Under the pieces are notes generated by a model. The model had not been told where the DNA came from, searched no databases, and saw only the letters and a list, made by a program, of their open reading frames with translations. A stretch of DNA of 64,000 nucleotides, from assembly GCA_014529385.2 (NCBI GenBank), contig CM043971.1, positions 57,416,709-57,480,708 of the forward strand, read 5' to 3'. A program made the translations under genes and the position numbers. Positions 1-10,621 of the stretch are shown here, piece by piece. The first letter of the stretch is position 1, and each line of letters opens with the position of its first letter. Source of the DNA: Adiantum capillus-veneris. Taxonomy: Eukaryota > Streptophyta > Polypodiopsida > Polypodiales > Pteridaceae.

Positions 1-132
1 CGAAAGGCGTTGGAAGCAATTTTGAAGACAACAAAGGACTTGATAAAGTCGCTTGACGCCCTCGATCCCAAAGCGTATGCATACAAGTTATTGATAGCCC
101 AAACCTCGCAAGAATGGAGAATTAGAAGTTAG
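1..132 (+). CDS. Unidentified protein, C-terminal tail (43 residues)
   Basis: Frame 1 is open from the window edge to a TAG at 130-132. It reads as a lysine-, alanine- and leucine-rich tail ending in EWRIRS, with alternating charged and hydrophobic residues that suggest an amphipathic helix. The composition looks like real coding sequence, but I do not recognise the family. An AATAAA about 90 bases downstream (near 224) could be a polyadenylation signal. It may be the last exon of a host gene or the end of a transposon ORF, and 43 codons can stay open by chance. Confidence 0.25.
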   Translation, partial: RKALEAILKTTKDLIKSLDALDPKAYAYKLLIAQTSQEWRIRS

Positions 133-707
133 CACATGTCCTATATTTATATACATTAGACATGAGTTAAGAATATCATGATCAATGCACTCCTTGTTCG
201 CATACATGTGTCCCCCCAAAAAAGAATAAACCATACGTAAGTAGGGCGGTGGCACCGTCCTCACTTAGTTATTATAAACCATAAAGAACGTGCCCTTCCT
301 CCGTATATTTGTAATCACCTTCCACGACATGCTTTTCCTCCAATTATGGAGGATCACTTTTTATATTTTGCACTTACAACACATAAGAAGAAATCTATTA
401 CCTATCTCATCTCGAATTTGTATTCCTTTGTCGATGAGGGGCTTTGATAGATCACTTCATTTGGAAAGGAATTCCTCAAGCTGCATCTGTTGAAAACCGT
501 AAATCTTTCTCCCCACGTTCTTCCCCTCTTATTGCTTTTTCTTGTTGGACAAATCATGTAATCAATGTGCTTCAAGAGATGACATTTTGGACAATAAACT
601 AATCATGAACTTTTCTTACTTTCAAAAAAACACCACACGTACCAAAGGAAAAACAAGAAAGACATGTTTCTATAAAAGCCACATACTAGCAATTCCAATC
701 TGTCTTT
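133..707. other. No gene recognised
   Basis: AT-rich sequence with short ORFs only. I see no domain, LTR end or structured repeat. Confidence 0.5.
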
Positions 708-905
708 GTTGAAAACAATTCAGAGCTTCTTTGACAAAATCAAGTTGGGTATATCATGCAATCAATCGCCTCAGTTGAAAACAATTCAGAGCTTCTTTGA
801 CAAAATCAAGCTGGGTATATCATGCAACCAATAGCCTCTGTTGAAAACAATCCAGAGCTTCTTTTTCATGGTCATGCTGGGCATATTATGTAGCCAGCAC
901 ATTGA
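708..905. repeat. 66-bp tandem repeat, three copies
   Basis: Three consecutive units begin at 708, 774 and 840, each with GTTGAAAACAAT. The period is exactly 66 bp. The first two units are nearly identical, and the third has diverged in its second half. No long ORF crosses them. Confidence 0.85.
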
Positions 906-2404
906 AGGGCCGACATTCCATACAAGAAGCCCATGCAAAACTTTTTGTGCTCTCATGGGGGTCCCTCATGAGCATGCCAAGCATGACATGTTTCCATGAC
1001 AAACCTTGACTAGCAATTGATCGTGAATTTTCTCAGCCAGTTAGCCATGTTAATGTCTTCCATACTACCACAGGCTTTGAAAGCGCAAGTGAACTTTGTC
1101 AGGCTTATTAAGATCATGAATTCTCTTAGCCACGGCAATGTTTTCCACTCTGCCACAGGCCTTGAAGGCACAAGTGATTGCATCTGGTACGTGTCTCTTA
1201 GCCATGGCTCCACCTCATTGCTTCATGCTCTTGGTTGGCTAGTGCTCATGAAGCCTTCTCTTGTCTCATTGCTCCTAGTGGCTCCGACTTGCTATTCATG
1301 ACCTTTAACTCTAGGTAATTATGTCTATGTTCCGAAAGCAACAGAGATTAAAATCTCTCGACTCTCTCTTTCCTTTCTCTTTGGTGGTTATCATCTTGGT
1401 CTCTCCTGCTCTAGTCGTCATCACTGCCAGCATATCCATTGTGTCTATCCTTGCAATCATCATGGTCTCTGTAAGTCTTTCGACCACCGTCCCTGTGGCT
1501 ACGATCTTTTCTAGATTTATCCTCTGTCATGGTCTTTGTCTTTCATACCTAGATCATGTCTACTGCAATCTCCATCATCCGACTCTTTCTTCTCTCTCTC
1601 TTCAATGGTTATCACTTCAATTTCTCCTGTTGTGGTCTATATTGAACCTGGCTGTCATAATTTCTTCATCTTTCAATATACCTTCTCTCGTGTCGATCAT
1701 GTCTACCGCTATCTCCATCATCATGTCGATCATGTCTACTGCGATCTCCATCATCATCTCTTCTGCAACTTCTACCATTGTGTCTATTGTCACGTTGACT
1801 TGACTTATCAAGCCTACCATCACCACTGCTTTTGTGTTGTTCCTCTTCTTTTCGCTTAGCCTCATGCTTAAACTCCTTTTGCAGATCTTTAACTTGTTGA
1901 TTCTCTCTTTGTCATCTTGGTCCATGCATCATCAACCGGGAGGGGCATTAATGCTGCTCATGGCAACAGTCATAGAAGGAGAGTGTGCACGGCAAATCCT
2001 GCAATCAACCTGCTCCTGTGTACCTTCTTCTTACACTCCTGAATGCTATGAACACCTCCAACGTGGCATTAGTGAGGTCCATCGCTTTCAATTCACGATT
2101 GTTCTCTTCCTTGCCATGTTTGACTTGTAGGGCTGATAATGCTTCTCTCGTAAATTAGGGTATTCGTCTGGTTGATGATGCTTCTCTTGTAAACCATGCT
2201 TTTCTATTAACTACTCTCTCTGCCTGAGACACGCACACATATGGATCCCGTTTTAGCTTGCTACAGTGTCAAGAAATCACCAGCATGCCAGAACCGCGCC
2301 TGACTGTACTTGTCTGCCGGGTGCCCAGAGAGGTCGTTGCCTCCTCTACTTCCGCCCAATATGCCCAGGCGAGATCCCTGTCTAATAGAGCACCTCGTAT
2401 TACG
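906..2404. other. Decayed repetitive DNA, no gene recognised
   Basis: The segment near 1016-1080 is partly repeated near 1112-1180, with the shared theme of a GAATTTTCT or GAATTCTCT block followed by TTAGCCA. A plus-strand frame is open at 1321-1803 and a minus-strand frame at 1617-1925. Both are dominated by short repeats (Ser/Ile-rich and Asp/Met/Ile-rich) and match no family I know. The minus-strand frame may be a mutated Arg/Asp-rich protein, but this is weak. Confidence 0.4.
1692..1757. repeat. 33-bp tandem repeat, two copies
   Basis: Two adjacent 33-bp units start with GTCGATCATGTCTAC at 1692 and 1725 and differ at two or three positions. A degenerate relative lies near 1555. The unit length is a multiple of three, so overlapping ORFs stay open through it. 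Confidence 0.8.
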
Positions 2405-3022
2405 TGACCGTACACACAACAGGTCTTCCCTCTGGTGTAGCATGGTTGTTCTCCCTTAATTTCAAGCATCAAGAGATCATTAGACCGGTGCCCGCCCGGT
2501 GCCCATAGAGGTCATTGCCTCCTCTTCTTTCACCCAAGATGCGTTTGCGAGCTCCATGCCAGCGCTTCCAGCTGCTTGCCCATACTCATAGGAGGACCTT
2601 CCCTCTGGTGTAGCATGGTCATTCTCTCTAAATTTCAGGGAACTTCACACATACTACCACACCGTGCACTGTCCATCACTCCTGATCTTGTTCTGCCTGA
2701 TTATGAACAGAGTCAGTCCCCTATGTCATCATCGTCACCATCTGGGCCCCTGTTGGATGAGGTCATGAGCAGAGAATTGCTGCTCTACGTATCTGATGAA
2801 TCCCTCTGTGTGGTATTTATCCGTACCCATAGGAGGACCTTCCCTGTGGTGTAGCACGGTCATTCTCTCTAAATTTCAGGGTTTCACCTTCCACGAATAC
2901 TACCACGCTGTGCACTGTCCATGGCTGATGGACCAATGATCTTGGTTTGCCTGATTATGAGCAGAGTCCCTTATGTCATTATCGTCACCATCTGAAATCA
3001 CTGCTCTGCACATCTGATGAAT
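2405..3022. repeat. Imperfect segmental repeat of about 240 bp
   Basis: A block with CTTCCCTCTGGTGTAGCA or a close variant occurs near 2418, 2595 and 2838. The second and third copies extend much further, through GTGCACTGTCCAT, GCCTGATTATGA and ATCGTCACCATCTG, and form a tandem pair of about 240 bp (2577-2818 and 2819-3022). The first copy shares only about 50 bp. Confidence 0.75.
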
Positions 3023-3567
3023 AGGTCTACCTGCTCCTCGTGGACCCCATTTCCCCTTGCATAGACTAACTTGCTATATGACGAAGCTTCCAGAACAATG
3101 CCGAAGGTCTGTGGTGCCCCATAAGCCGAGCAACAGCAGGTTACTGAGGATGAAGAAACGCAGTGAAGCTGGTTGCATGCATTAAACAAAACAGCAAAAG
3201 TGAATTGTGGAGGGAAGGTTCCCTCGTCTTGCATCGCCAGAAAGAGTCCAGTAGCTCCTGCTCAGCTCCAACGAAAACTGCTCCTGCTTGGGTCTTCAAA
3301 CAATCTTGAAACAGGGGCGTCCGTCATCGCAGTCACATTGAAGCAGAGGACAAGCTCGAGAAAAAAGTACTGCGGGCACGAGAAGAGCTTGGGCGGGGGA
3401 GGGACGGCTTGGGAGGGTCGCCCACAGTGAAGGTGATCCTGGACACGACGTGGCTGCCATGTCGACAGACCATAGCCATGGTCATCCGCCCTATGTGACT
3501 GTGTTTTCCTTAGGCGTCAAAGTAGCGGCGCCTTGTCCACCCTTGTCTGATAGGGGTCTAAAATATC

Positions 3568-4077
3568 ATGGTAAACAGGGAAACGGCAATGCCGAAAGCA
3601 GAATCCCCCGGTATTCAGTGTGATCGAGCCTATGCTCGTGCAGCCCATGCCACTTCAAACTACAGACTTGCCACAACTGAGAGGGCCAGTGTCCGTAAAG
3701 AAGCTCCTCCCTTGAGTCTTATGAAATTAAGCAAGAGCCTTTCCTGGCCCGCGCTAGTCGGATATAAGTTCCAACTACTATATTCAAAAAGTCGATTCAG
3801 AAGCTCGTCAATGTCTTATCATGACGATCACATTTCTAATCGCATCAATGGAGGAGCAAGTACATCCTGTTGGATGCTTCCATGCATAGTTGTTGGCAGC
3901 AGACCCGTGGCCAGAGCTGTTGTTCTGTTGTTTCTCTTTCTCGTGTGGTGTGCTTCCTTTTACATTGCTACGTATAATCGTCTTCTGGCGGTGCTCTTGC
4001 TTGTGTTCCTGTCTGCTGGTGCTTCTTGTAGTTTTAGTCACGCTATAAACAGGCATGTTTTTATTAGCTTGCATTGA
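3568..4077 (+). CDS. Hypothetical 169-residue ORF with hydrophobic C-terminal part
   Basis: An ATG-initiated frame of 169 codons. The N-terminal hundred residues are mixed and serine-rich. The C-terminal third has two hydrophobic stretches (around residues 116-134 and 140-155) that could span a membrane. I recognise no family or motif. A shorter minus-strand frame overlaps it. In a window with many chance ORFs this may be non-coding; expression or conservation would be needed to accept it. Confidence 0.2.
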   Translation: MVNRETAMPKAESPGIQCDRAYARAAHATSNYRLATTERASVRKEAPPLSLMKLSKSLSWPALVGYKFQLLYSKSRFRSSSMSYHDDHISNRINGGASTSCWMLPCIVVGSRPVARAVVLLFLFLVWCASFYIATYNRLLAVLLLVFLSAGASCSFSHAINRHVFISLH

Positions 4078-5508
4078 AAAGCAGTTGTGCTGAAAAGCAT
4101 GTCCTTCTGCCTGCTAAAGTTTTAAATTTAAAAGAAACTCAATAGACCAGGCGACGTGAAGCACAATTGTTTCGACTTTCACTCGTTTTCACCTAGATAA
4201 TCGTAAAGACAACACCAAGGACACCTCAACAAAATGGAGTTTCAGAAAAGATGAACAATACAATCATGGACCGTGCAGGAAGTATGAGGCTACATGCAGG
4301 TTTACACCTTGAGCTATGGGGAGAAGCCTCAACAGTGTTGGATGAAGGAATTCCAGAAGATCCATGGACGGGTAAGAAGGTGAACTATACACTTCTCAAA
4401 GTATTTGGATTTGAGACCTTCATGCATATAGAAAAAAGTCTAAGATGCAAAGTCCAAGTAATGTTTTTCATTGATTATGGAGAAGTGGACTTTGGGTATT
4501 GCTTATGGGATCTTGAAGATGGTAAAACCTTTAGGAGTAGAGATGATATTTTCAATGAACATAATGTGTATAAAGATTACTTGGAAAGAAAACAAACAAA
4601 GAATGCAAGTGACAAGTACATGGAACTTGTTGATAATAAAGAATCAAAAAGTGCAAGTAGTGACAACTTGCAACAATGCAAACAAGATAAGAAACCTCAA
4701 CCTATACCCTGAAGATATACAAGAATTAGTAGACCTCCAGAGAGAGATTCATTCCTTCCTTCAACCATCTCTTAGTCACAGGTTCTAGAGAGCCAGATTC
4801 ATATGAAGAAGCCATGCAACATAAATCCAAAGAGGAGTGGACGAAGAGCATGTATAGAGAGATGGACTCATTGCAACAAAATCAAACCTAAGAATCGGTA
4901 AAATTGCCTAAAGGTAAATATGCATTACAAAATAAATGGATGTACAAGTTGAAGAAGACAAAAAAACAAGATACAAGCTTAGGTTTGTGAGGGGGTTTTC
5001 TCAAAAGAAAGGTGTTGATTTCAATGAAATATAGACTACAATTGGATGCACAACATTCCCTCATGGCAACTTGGAGGAGGAGATTTCATTCTTTAAGCAA
5101 AGGGGTATGAAGAAAAGGGTAAGGAGAAAATGGTGTGCACGTTGAGAAAGAACTTGTATGGTTTAAAGCAAGTATCAAGACAACAGTATCTAAAACATTC
5201 CATTGATGAATTCTAGATCATGGAGTCAAATGATGCAACTCAGATCATTGTGTATACATGAAGAAATTGGGGATGAAATTCCAATGTTTTATGTTGATGA
5301 CATGCTAATTACAAGTGCTAACATAAAGGATATAAGAGAACTAAAAAGAGAGTTGTTTAAATCTTCTTTAATGAAAGATTTAGATGCTGTAAAATAGATA
5401 CTTAGTATGAAACTATCAAGGGAAAGGCTGAAGAAGACACTAACACTATCTCAAGAGGATTATGTCAAGAAGGTATTTGAAAGGCTTGCAATACAAAATG
5501 TGAAACCG

Positions 5509-5735
5509 GTTTCTACACTTTTGGCTAGTCACTTTAAACTATGTGTCCAAAGACACAAGAGGAAATAGTTTATATATCTAAAGTTCCATATGCTACAACA
5601 TTAGGTTCTCTGATATCCAAAACTAGTTTCTACACCTTCGGCTACTCACTTTAAACTAAACAAAGATATGTGTCCAAAGACACAAGAGGAAATAGTTTAT
5701 ATGTCTAAAGTTCTATATGCTACAACAATGGATTT
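5509..5735. repeat. 117-bp tandem duplication inside copia pol
   Basis: The block starting GTTTCTACAC at 5509 is repeated from 5626, with shared GTGTCCAAAGACACAAGAGG and GAAATAGTTTATAT. It duplicates the segment between RT and RNase H and adds to the frame damage. Confidence 0.8.
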
Positions 5736-6399
5736 TCTAATGTATTATATGGTTTGGACAAGGCCAGATATTGCATATGAAATGGGAGTTTTAATTAGCT
5801 TCATGGAGAATCCAAGTAAAGAACAAAGGTGAGCTATGAAATGGATGCTTAGGTATCTAAAAGGACAGCCATAAATGCTTCATGTTTTGTAGACACTAAC
5901 ATTTGTTTGCAACGATATGTTGATGTAGATCGTAGAAGCACTACATGCTATATCTTCACCATTGGAGATAGAACAATAAGTTGGGCTTCAAAGTTACAGA
6001 AAGTGGTTTCCGTATCTACCATGGAAGCATAATATGCAGCTCTTATAGAGGCTAGAAAGAAAATTTTGTTCCTTCATAATTTTTTGAAAGAGCTTGGATA
6101 TAAGCAAGACAATTTGTATTGTATAATGACAGCTAGAGTGCCATTCACCTTGCAAAAAATCCAGTCTTTCACTCAAGAACAAAGCATATAGAAGTGAAGT
6201 ATCACTTCATAGGTACTCTAAATCGAAAGATGAACAACTAAAGCTTAGGAAAGCGCACACAAGCTAGAATCCTAAAGACATGTTGACAAAATTCGTTAAC
6301 AATAAGCAGAAGTTTAATTAGCTTTTACTCAACTTCAATTGGTATTCAAGGATAAGAAACCAAAATGGAAAGTAGCCAAAGGTTTGTTAGAGATCAATC

Positions 6400-6413
6400 T
6401 CTAAGTGGGAGAT
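6400..6413 (+). other. Polypurine tract of the copia element
   Basis: TCTAAGTGGGAGAT lies immediately before TGTTAAG. Copia elements typically have a purine-rich AGTGGGAGATTGTTA junction at the start of the 3' LTR, so this marks the LTR boundary. Confidence 0.7.
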
Positions 6414-7072
6414 TGTTAAGTATAGAGCTTGATTTACTTCTTAACAACAGAGTAGACCGCAACTACATAGAAACTATGGCAAAAACTTGAGAAAAAATTG
6501 ATAGATTTTTCCCTGTAGTTTGAGCAAATATTTAAAAATCTCATCGAAACCGACATGCACAAAACCTATGAAGCCAACTAGGCTATGTGCATAAACAAAG
6601 ATCAAATTTCTTGTCCACAATTTTTCATACATCACGTCGAACTAACTGAAAAGCTCTCCAAACAGGATGAAAAGAAGAAAGATAAATTGCTAAGTTGAAC
6701 AAAGTGCATAAACTTGTCAGAGACAAAACTGTCACAAATCACAAATTCACATATAGGCATACAAAAACCGTCTCAAATCACAAATTCACATATAGGCATA
6801 CAGAAACCGTCAAAACTATGGCAACAAAGCTCACTGCCGCACGAGTGGCTCTCTGAACAACTCCACCTATCTCTAACCTATTTACTTGTGAGTTTGTGTC
6901 ACTTGTGAGCTATAACTAGCTCAATCTGTATACGTATATACGTAGATAATTGAGAGCACTAAACCAAGTGCTACAACCTCTTTGAAATCCCACACAATCT
7001 TAATGTGTACAAAATTGCATTCGAATGTGTATCAATTCGAAACCTGCATCCCAAGTTGGCACTTTCTTACAC
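6414..7072 (+). repeat. 3' LTR of the copia remnant
   Basis: It starts TGTTAAG directly after the polypurine tract. The end is placed at CTTACA (7072) by the TG...CA rule, but no second LTR is present to confirm it. It contains a 39-bp tandem duplication (6735-6812, unit beginning CAAATCACAAATTC). Confidence 0.55.
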
Positions 7073-7642
7073 AAATGCAAGGTAAATCATCTATAAAATA
7101 ACATCACATTGTGACATATGTATCCAAATACGCGAACTTCATAATGGTATGCAATGCAAGAGTCCGATTGTCAAAGCATCTATGAGTAAAAATTATTGCA
7201 AATTAATTTTAGTATTATTAAATTCAAAATTATGAAATTATGATATAGTCGATGTGTCCAGAATGTGGAGAAAAAACGCAGGGATAAACTCTTAAATCAT
7301 ATAGATCCGAGTCCGAGTGTGAGAGATATGTCAAAAATAGCGTTTTGCGACTTGAAAGTACAAAATAAATTTGATGTTGCATCTACTCTAATGTTGAAGA
7401 TAATTTTAGAAAATAAACATTTCCTTCATGTTCAGAACATGCCAAAACCCTAGCTCGGACTTCTGGATCATATCCATCCAACTTTGTGGGACAAAGATAG
7501 GCCAAAAGTAGTGTTTTGGAGCCCATAAATGGCAAAAATGAGTTGCAAAAAACCCACTTTTTGGCTTTTCCTCTACTTTCCGTGACGCAATGTCAAGGCT
7601 ACCATTGCCACTTTCACTATGGTCTCATACTAGTTGAAGAGC
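7073..7642. other. No gene recognised
   Basis: AT-rich spacer between the copia LTR and element B. The ORFs are short and match nothing I know. Confidence 0.5.
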
Positions 7643-7646
7643 ACGC

Positions 7647-8998
7647 TGTCATGCAGCTCCGCTGCCATGAAGAGAAAAAGAGCAGAGAAATGCAAGCTAA
7701 GCTTCTTTGAAGCCTACACATTTAGTGAGCAGTGATCAGGGCTTGATAACAGGCCAAGCTTAATGATTAATGTATGCCAGACGCGACTTAAAAGGGCCAA
7801 TAGATGCCTCAATGATGCCAAAAATGAGTATACTTGCAGTGACCACAGATGAGAGATTATGATCTAGAACTGTAGAGCTTAAAGTGCTCTATCGGCCTGT
7901 CTTTACAGCTCGTCGATTGGAGCTACAGTGAAGAAGTTATGGCAGTTTAAAGTTCAAGTCGATTGCAGATCCGTACCGGATTGGGCAACTGCAGTTGAGG
8001 TGACAGAGATGAAATGAATGCACGGGCATGAAGTGCTCACTTTGTGGAGCACGTCGGTCTTTTCAGATCAGTGATCGGAGTCCCGGTCGGCAAGATATTG
8101 GCCGTTAAAGATTCCCCGTGGGCCGGTTCCGTACCAATCTGGTCGGCTGGTACTGAGTGCCATCTAGGAAATTTTGAGCTTCAGTCAAGTTTTGGGAACT
8201 GGAATCTTGTTCCGTACTTCATCTCTTGCAGTGCACTGTTAATTGGTGCTTCAATTAAATTGTATTTCATGACCAGTTAATGAAGATACGATTCATGTGC
8301 TCAGTACCTTGGATGATAAATATGCTAAGTGGATTGAGCTCGAGAAGCATTAAAATGTCATGCTTAGCAATGCCATGCATTCGAAAAGTGGTGCCATTAC
8401 GAAATCACTTGATGAGCTCATAGTCCGAAATGTCGTCTCATGGGGTGTATTGATTGTGGGGTAAGCCTAGCTAGACAGGGCTGCTGGAGAAACATGTGCT
8501 TGGCAATGCTTTGGTAAATTTATATGCCAAATGTGATGCCCTTTAAAAAGGCCGCCCGGCCATTGCCTAAAGAGGGGTGGCCACCCAATTAAGGGAAAAA
8601 AGTCTGAAGCCAAGCAAAGGAAAAAGGTGCCGATGGCGTGCAAGCTGCGAGCAGGCAGCGCGTGGGAGAGAAATCCGCTCGCTGCGAGCGCAGTGATCCT
8701 CGGATCATGATGGCAATGAAGCGAATGTTGGTGAGCAGCTCAGGGCGAGCAGTTTTGGTGTTGCCTCTGTTGGCGCTGTCAAATCTGCAGCTGCCACATC
8801 ATAGACCCGGTTCGTGTGCCACGTCAGTAGCGGTGGCGCTATTGAAGGGAGAGGGCACGCTAACAATAGGAGGGGACGCTTTTGCATGCGGGGGATAGCA
8901 AGGAATCAAGGAAGGGAAACGAAGGGAGTCGAGGGAGGAAGAAGGGCTCCGGAAGCAAAGCTTGGAACGAAGGGAGAGAAGGGAGGAACCTCAAGCAT

Positions 8999-9059
<61 letters not shown>

Positions 9060-9870
9060 CATCGGGCTTTTGCATGAGAAGAAGCCAAGCAAAGAGGCAA
9101 AAAGGGAGTCGAAGGGCAAGAAGACTCGGAGCAAGCAAAGCTTGTTCTCGCTCTCTGTCGCTCTCATCCTCGGCATGAACAAGGCAAAGCTCCCTCTCCC
9201 TCGCTCTCATCCTCGAAGCTAGCTAAGTGGAGAGCAAGCTCAAGGCTTGAAGCACTTGCTAAGGCAAAGGATGCTTGGCAAGAGTAGGTAAGGCAGATCT
9301 CGGCAAGGGAAAGGATGCTTGGCAAGAGCAGATAAGCAAATTCTGGCAAGATAAGGTACTCAAGAAAAAGAGAGTCGGAGCACCAAAGGCGATCAGAGCA
9401 AGTGGATTAGAGGAGACGTAAAAATTCATAAACGGCAGATAAGTAAGTGCAAGTGCACAAAGCAGGATAATTAATAACTACTGAAGCTTGATGATTGAGG
9501 TAGTGAGCAGAATTGAAGACTGCAGAATCCACGGGGCATTTAAGCAGATGAAGCAACATGAGGAAAATTTCCATAACCGTCATCACCTAGAAACTGATTT
9601 AACATTTTGTTAAGTCCGGTGTCGTTAACGGCCCGGTTAATCTTGTAAACAAAAGCTTAAACTCCTAGTTAGCAGTTGATCCAAGTGACGGTGCTGTTAA
9701 CAGCCCGCCTTGGCTAAAGACCAAGTTGTACTCAAGGTAATATTCAATTGATTGATGATTGCGGTGATTGCCAAAGCTGTCAGTGTTTCTTGTTCTCTCT
9801 CTTTCACACCTCTCACATCCAGAGGCCCGGTGCCTACCTGGCTCACGTAGCGAACACATATCCCCCGACA
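7647..9870 (+). repeat. 5' LTR of element B
   Basis: It begins TGTCATGCAGCTCC and ends ATCCCCCGACA. Blocks shared with the 3' LTR include GATCTAGAACTGTAG (7860/12650), GGTCTTTTCAGATCAGTGATC (8056/12841), a segment near 8825/13679, and the last 260 bp. It carries a long CT microsatellite that the 3' copy lacks. Short ORFs inside it are not genes. Confidence 0.88.
9001..9054. repeat. (CT)n microsatellite in the element B 5' LTR
   Basis: About 27 perfect CT units. The corresponding part of the 3' LTR (around 13910-13970) has only short CT runs, so the array expanded after insertion or shrank in the other copy. Confidence 0.98.
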
Positions 9871-9874
9871 TCTT

Positions 9875-9890
9875 TGGTGAACCCGACGTG
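9875..9890 (+). other. Putative primer-binding site of element B
   Basis: TGGTGAACCCGACGTG begins four bases after the LTR end. The leading TGG pairs with the CCA end of a tRNA, as expected of a PBS. I could not match the rest confidently to a particular tRNA. Confidence 0.6.
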
Positions 9891-9915
9891 AAACGAGCCA
9901 GGGTGGGAGGTAAAG

Positions 9916-10542
9916 ATGGAGAATTTAGAGCAGATGATGAAGATGATTGCCGAGTTAAGTGAAAACGGTTTTGATGATAAGTCAACAGTTCCAGATTTTT
10001 CAAAGATGCTTCAATTGGTTCAAGGATCTCTGCTGGAAATAGAGACCGTAAAGAAGAAAAATCAAATGGATGAAGCTTTGGATGCAGCTCTAGATGCAGT
10101 ATATGACGAGAGACGACTTTTTGATGGATACGATCCAGAGGGATACCTAGAGTGCTATGAGCTGGAGACCAAGGTAAGAGGGATACCAGAAGAATTGATG
10201 ATCAAATCTTTTGAGCAGTTAGTGAGTTCATATGTGAAGGAGCAGATTCAAGAAGTTACCAAAGCTTGCAACGATGACTGGGAGTATTTCAAAGAAGCTA
10301 TTGTGCAAGTACGTTATGAGCAGTATGAAAGCTATCAAGAACAGAGTACAAGTCTATCGGAGCTACATAGATATCCGACGACAAGTACGATCAAAGTTAG
10401 AAGCTGGATCGATGAGTGTATTGTGCAGGATGCTACTTTTTTGCAGGCTAATGATGAAGACATAATTGAAGCTGTGTATGCAAAGTTGGGTTTTGCAGAT
10501 GTTGTGCATAAAGTAAAAGTCTTTGAGGGTGAGGCTTTATAG
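9916..10542 (+). CDS. Gag-like protein of element B
   Basis: This 208-residue ORF begins 26 bases after the PBS. Residues about 55-135 resemble a capsid region: FDGYDPEGYLECYE, then helices ending in DDWEYFKEAIVQ. This recalls the Gag pattern in which an FxG...D..xYLxxFE block precedes a conserved WxxFK. There is no zinc knuckle. The reading frame continues past the TAG at 10540-10542 with plausible coding sequence (Glu/Lys-rich) for about 40 codons. A change of frame near 10665 then joins it to the next ORF, so the two may once have been one protein of about 670 residues. Family assignment is by pattern only. Confidence 0.55.
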   Translation: MENLEQMMKMIAELSENGFDDKSTVPDFSKMLQLVQGSLLEIETVKKKNQMDEALDAALDAVYDERRLFDGYDPEGYLECYELETKVRGIPEELMIKSFEQLVSSYVKEQIQEVTKACNDDWEYFKEAIVQVRYEQYESYQEQSTSLSELHRYPTTSTIKVRSWIDECIVQDATFLQANDEDIIEAVYAKLGFADVVHKVKVFEGEAL

Positions 10543-10621
10543 CTTCAAGATAGAGAAGGTGAATTTTGCAAAGAACATATGCTTATAGTACAAGAGGAAA
10601 AGAAATCAGGGGATCAAAACA

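Larger units (their letters stand above)
4251..6413 (+). pseudogene. Ty1/copia polyprotein remnant (integrase C-end, RT, RNase H)
   Basis: A decayed copia pol in the order integrase, RT, RNase H. At 4290-4570 the integrase end keeps the family pattern: AGLHLELWGEA, then PWTGKKVNY, FGFETF, FGYCLWD and FRSRDDIFNE. RT pieces follow at 4850-5400 in broken frames, including KLPKGKYALQNKWMYK, VRGFSQKKGVDFNE and a YVDDMLIT catalytic box near 5290. RNase H pieces lie at 5920-6190 (the STTCYIF, WASKLQ and VSTMEA region). Many stops and frameshifts show it is dead. No gag or 5' LTR is visible to the left, so the element is 5'-truncated. Confidence 0.85.

Noticed and set aside
8814-9210. Several ORFs of Ser-Leu or Arg-Glu repeats
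   Set aside because: They are translations of a CT/GA microsatellite inside an LTR. The same applies to ORFs around 20209-20547, 22804-23277, 28570-28806, 35751-35982, 38117-38410 and 52765-53100.
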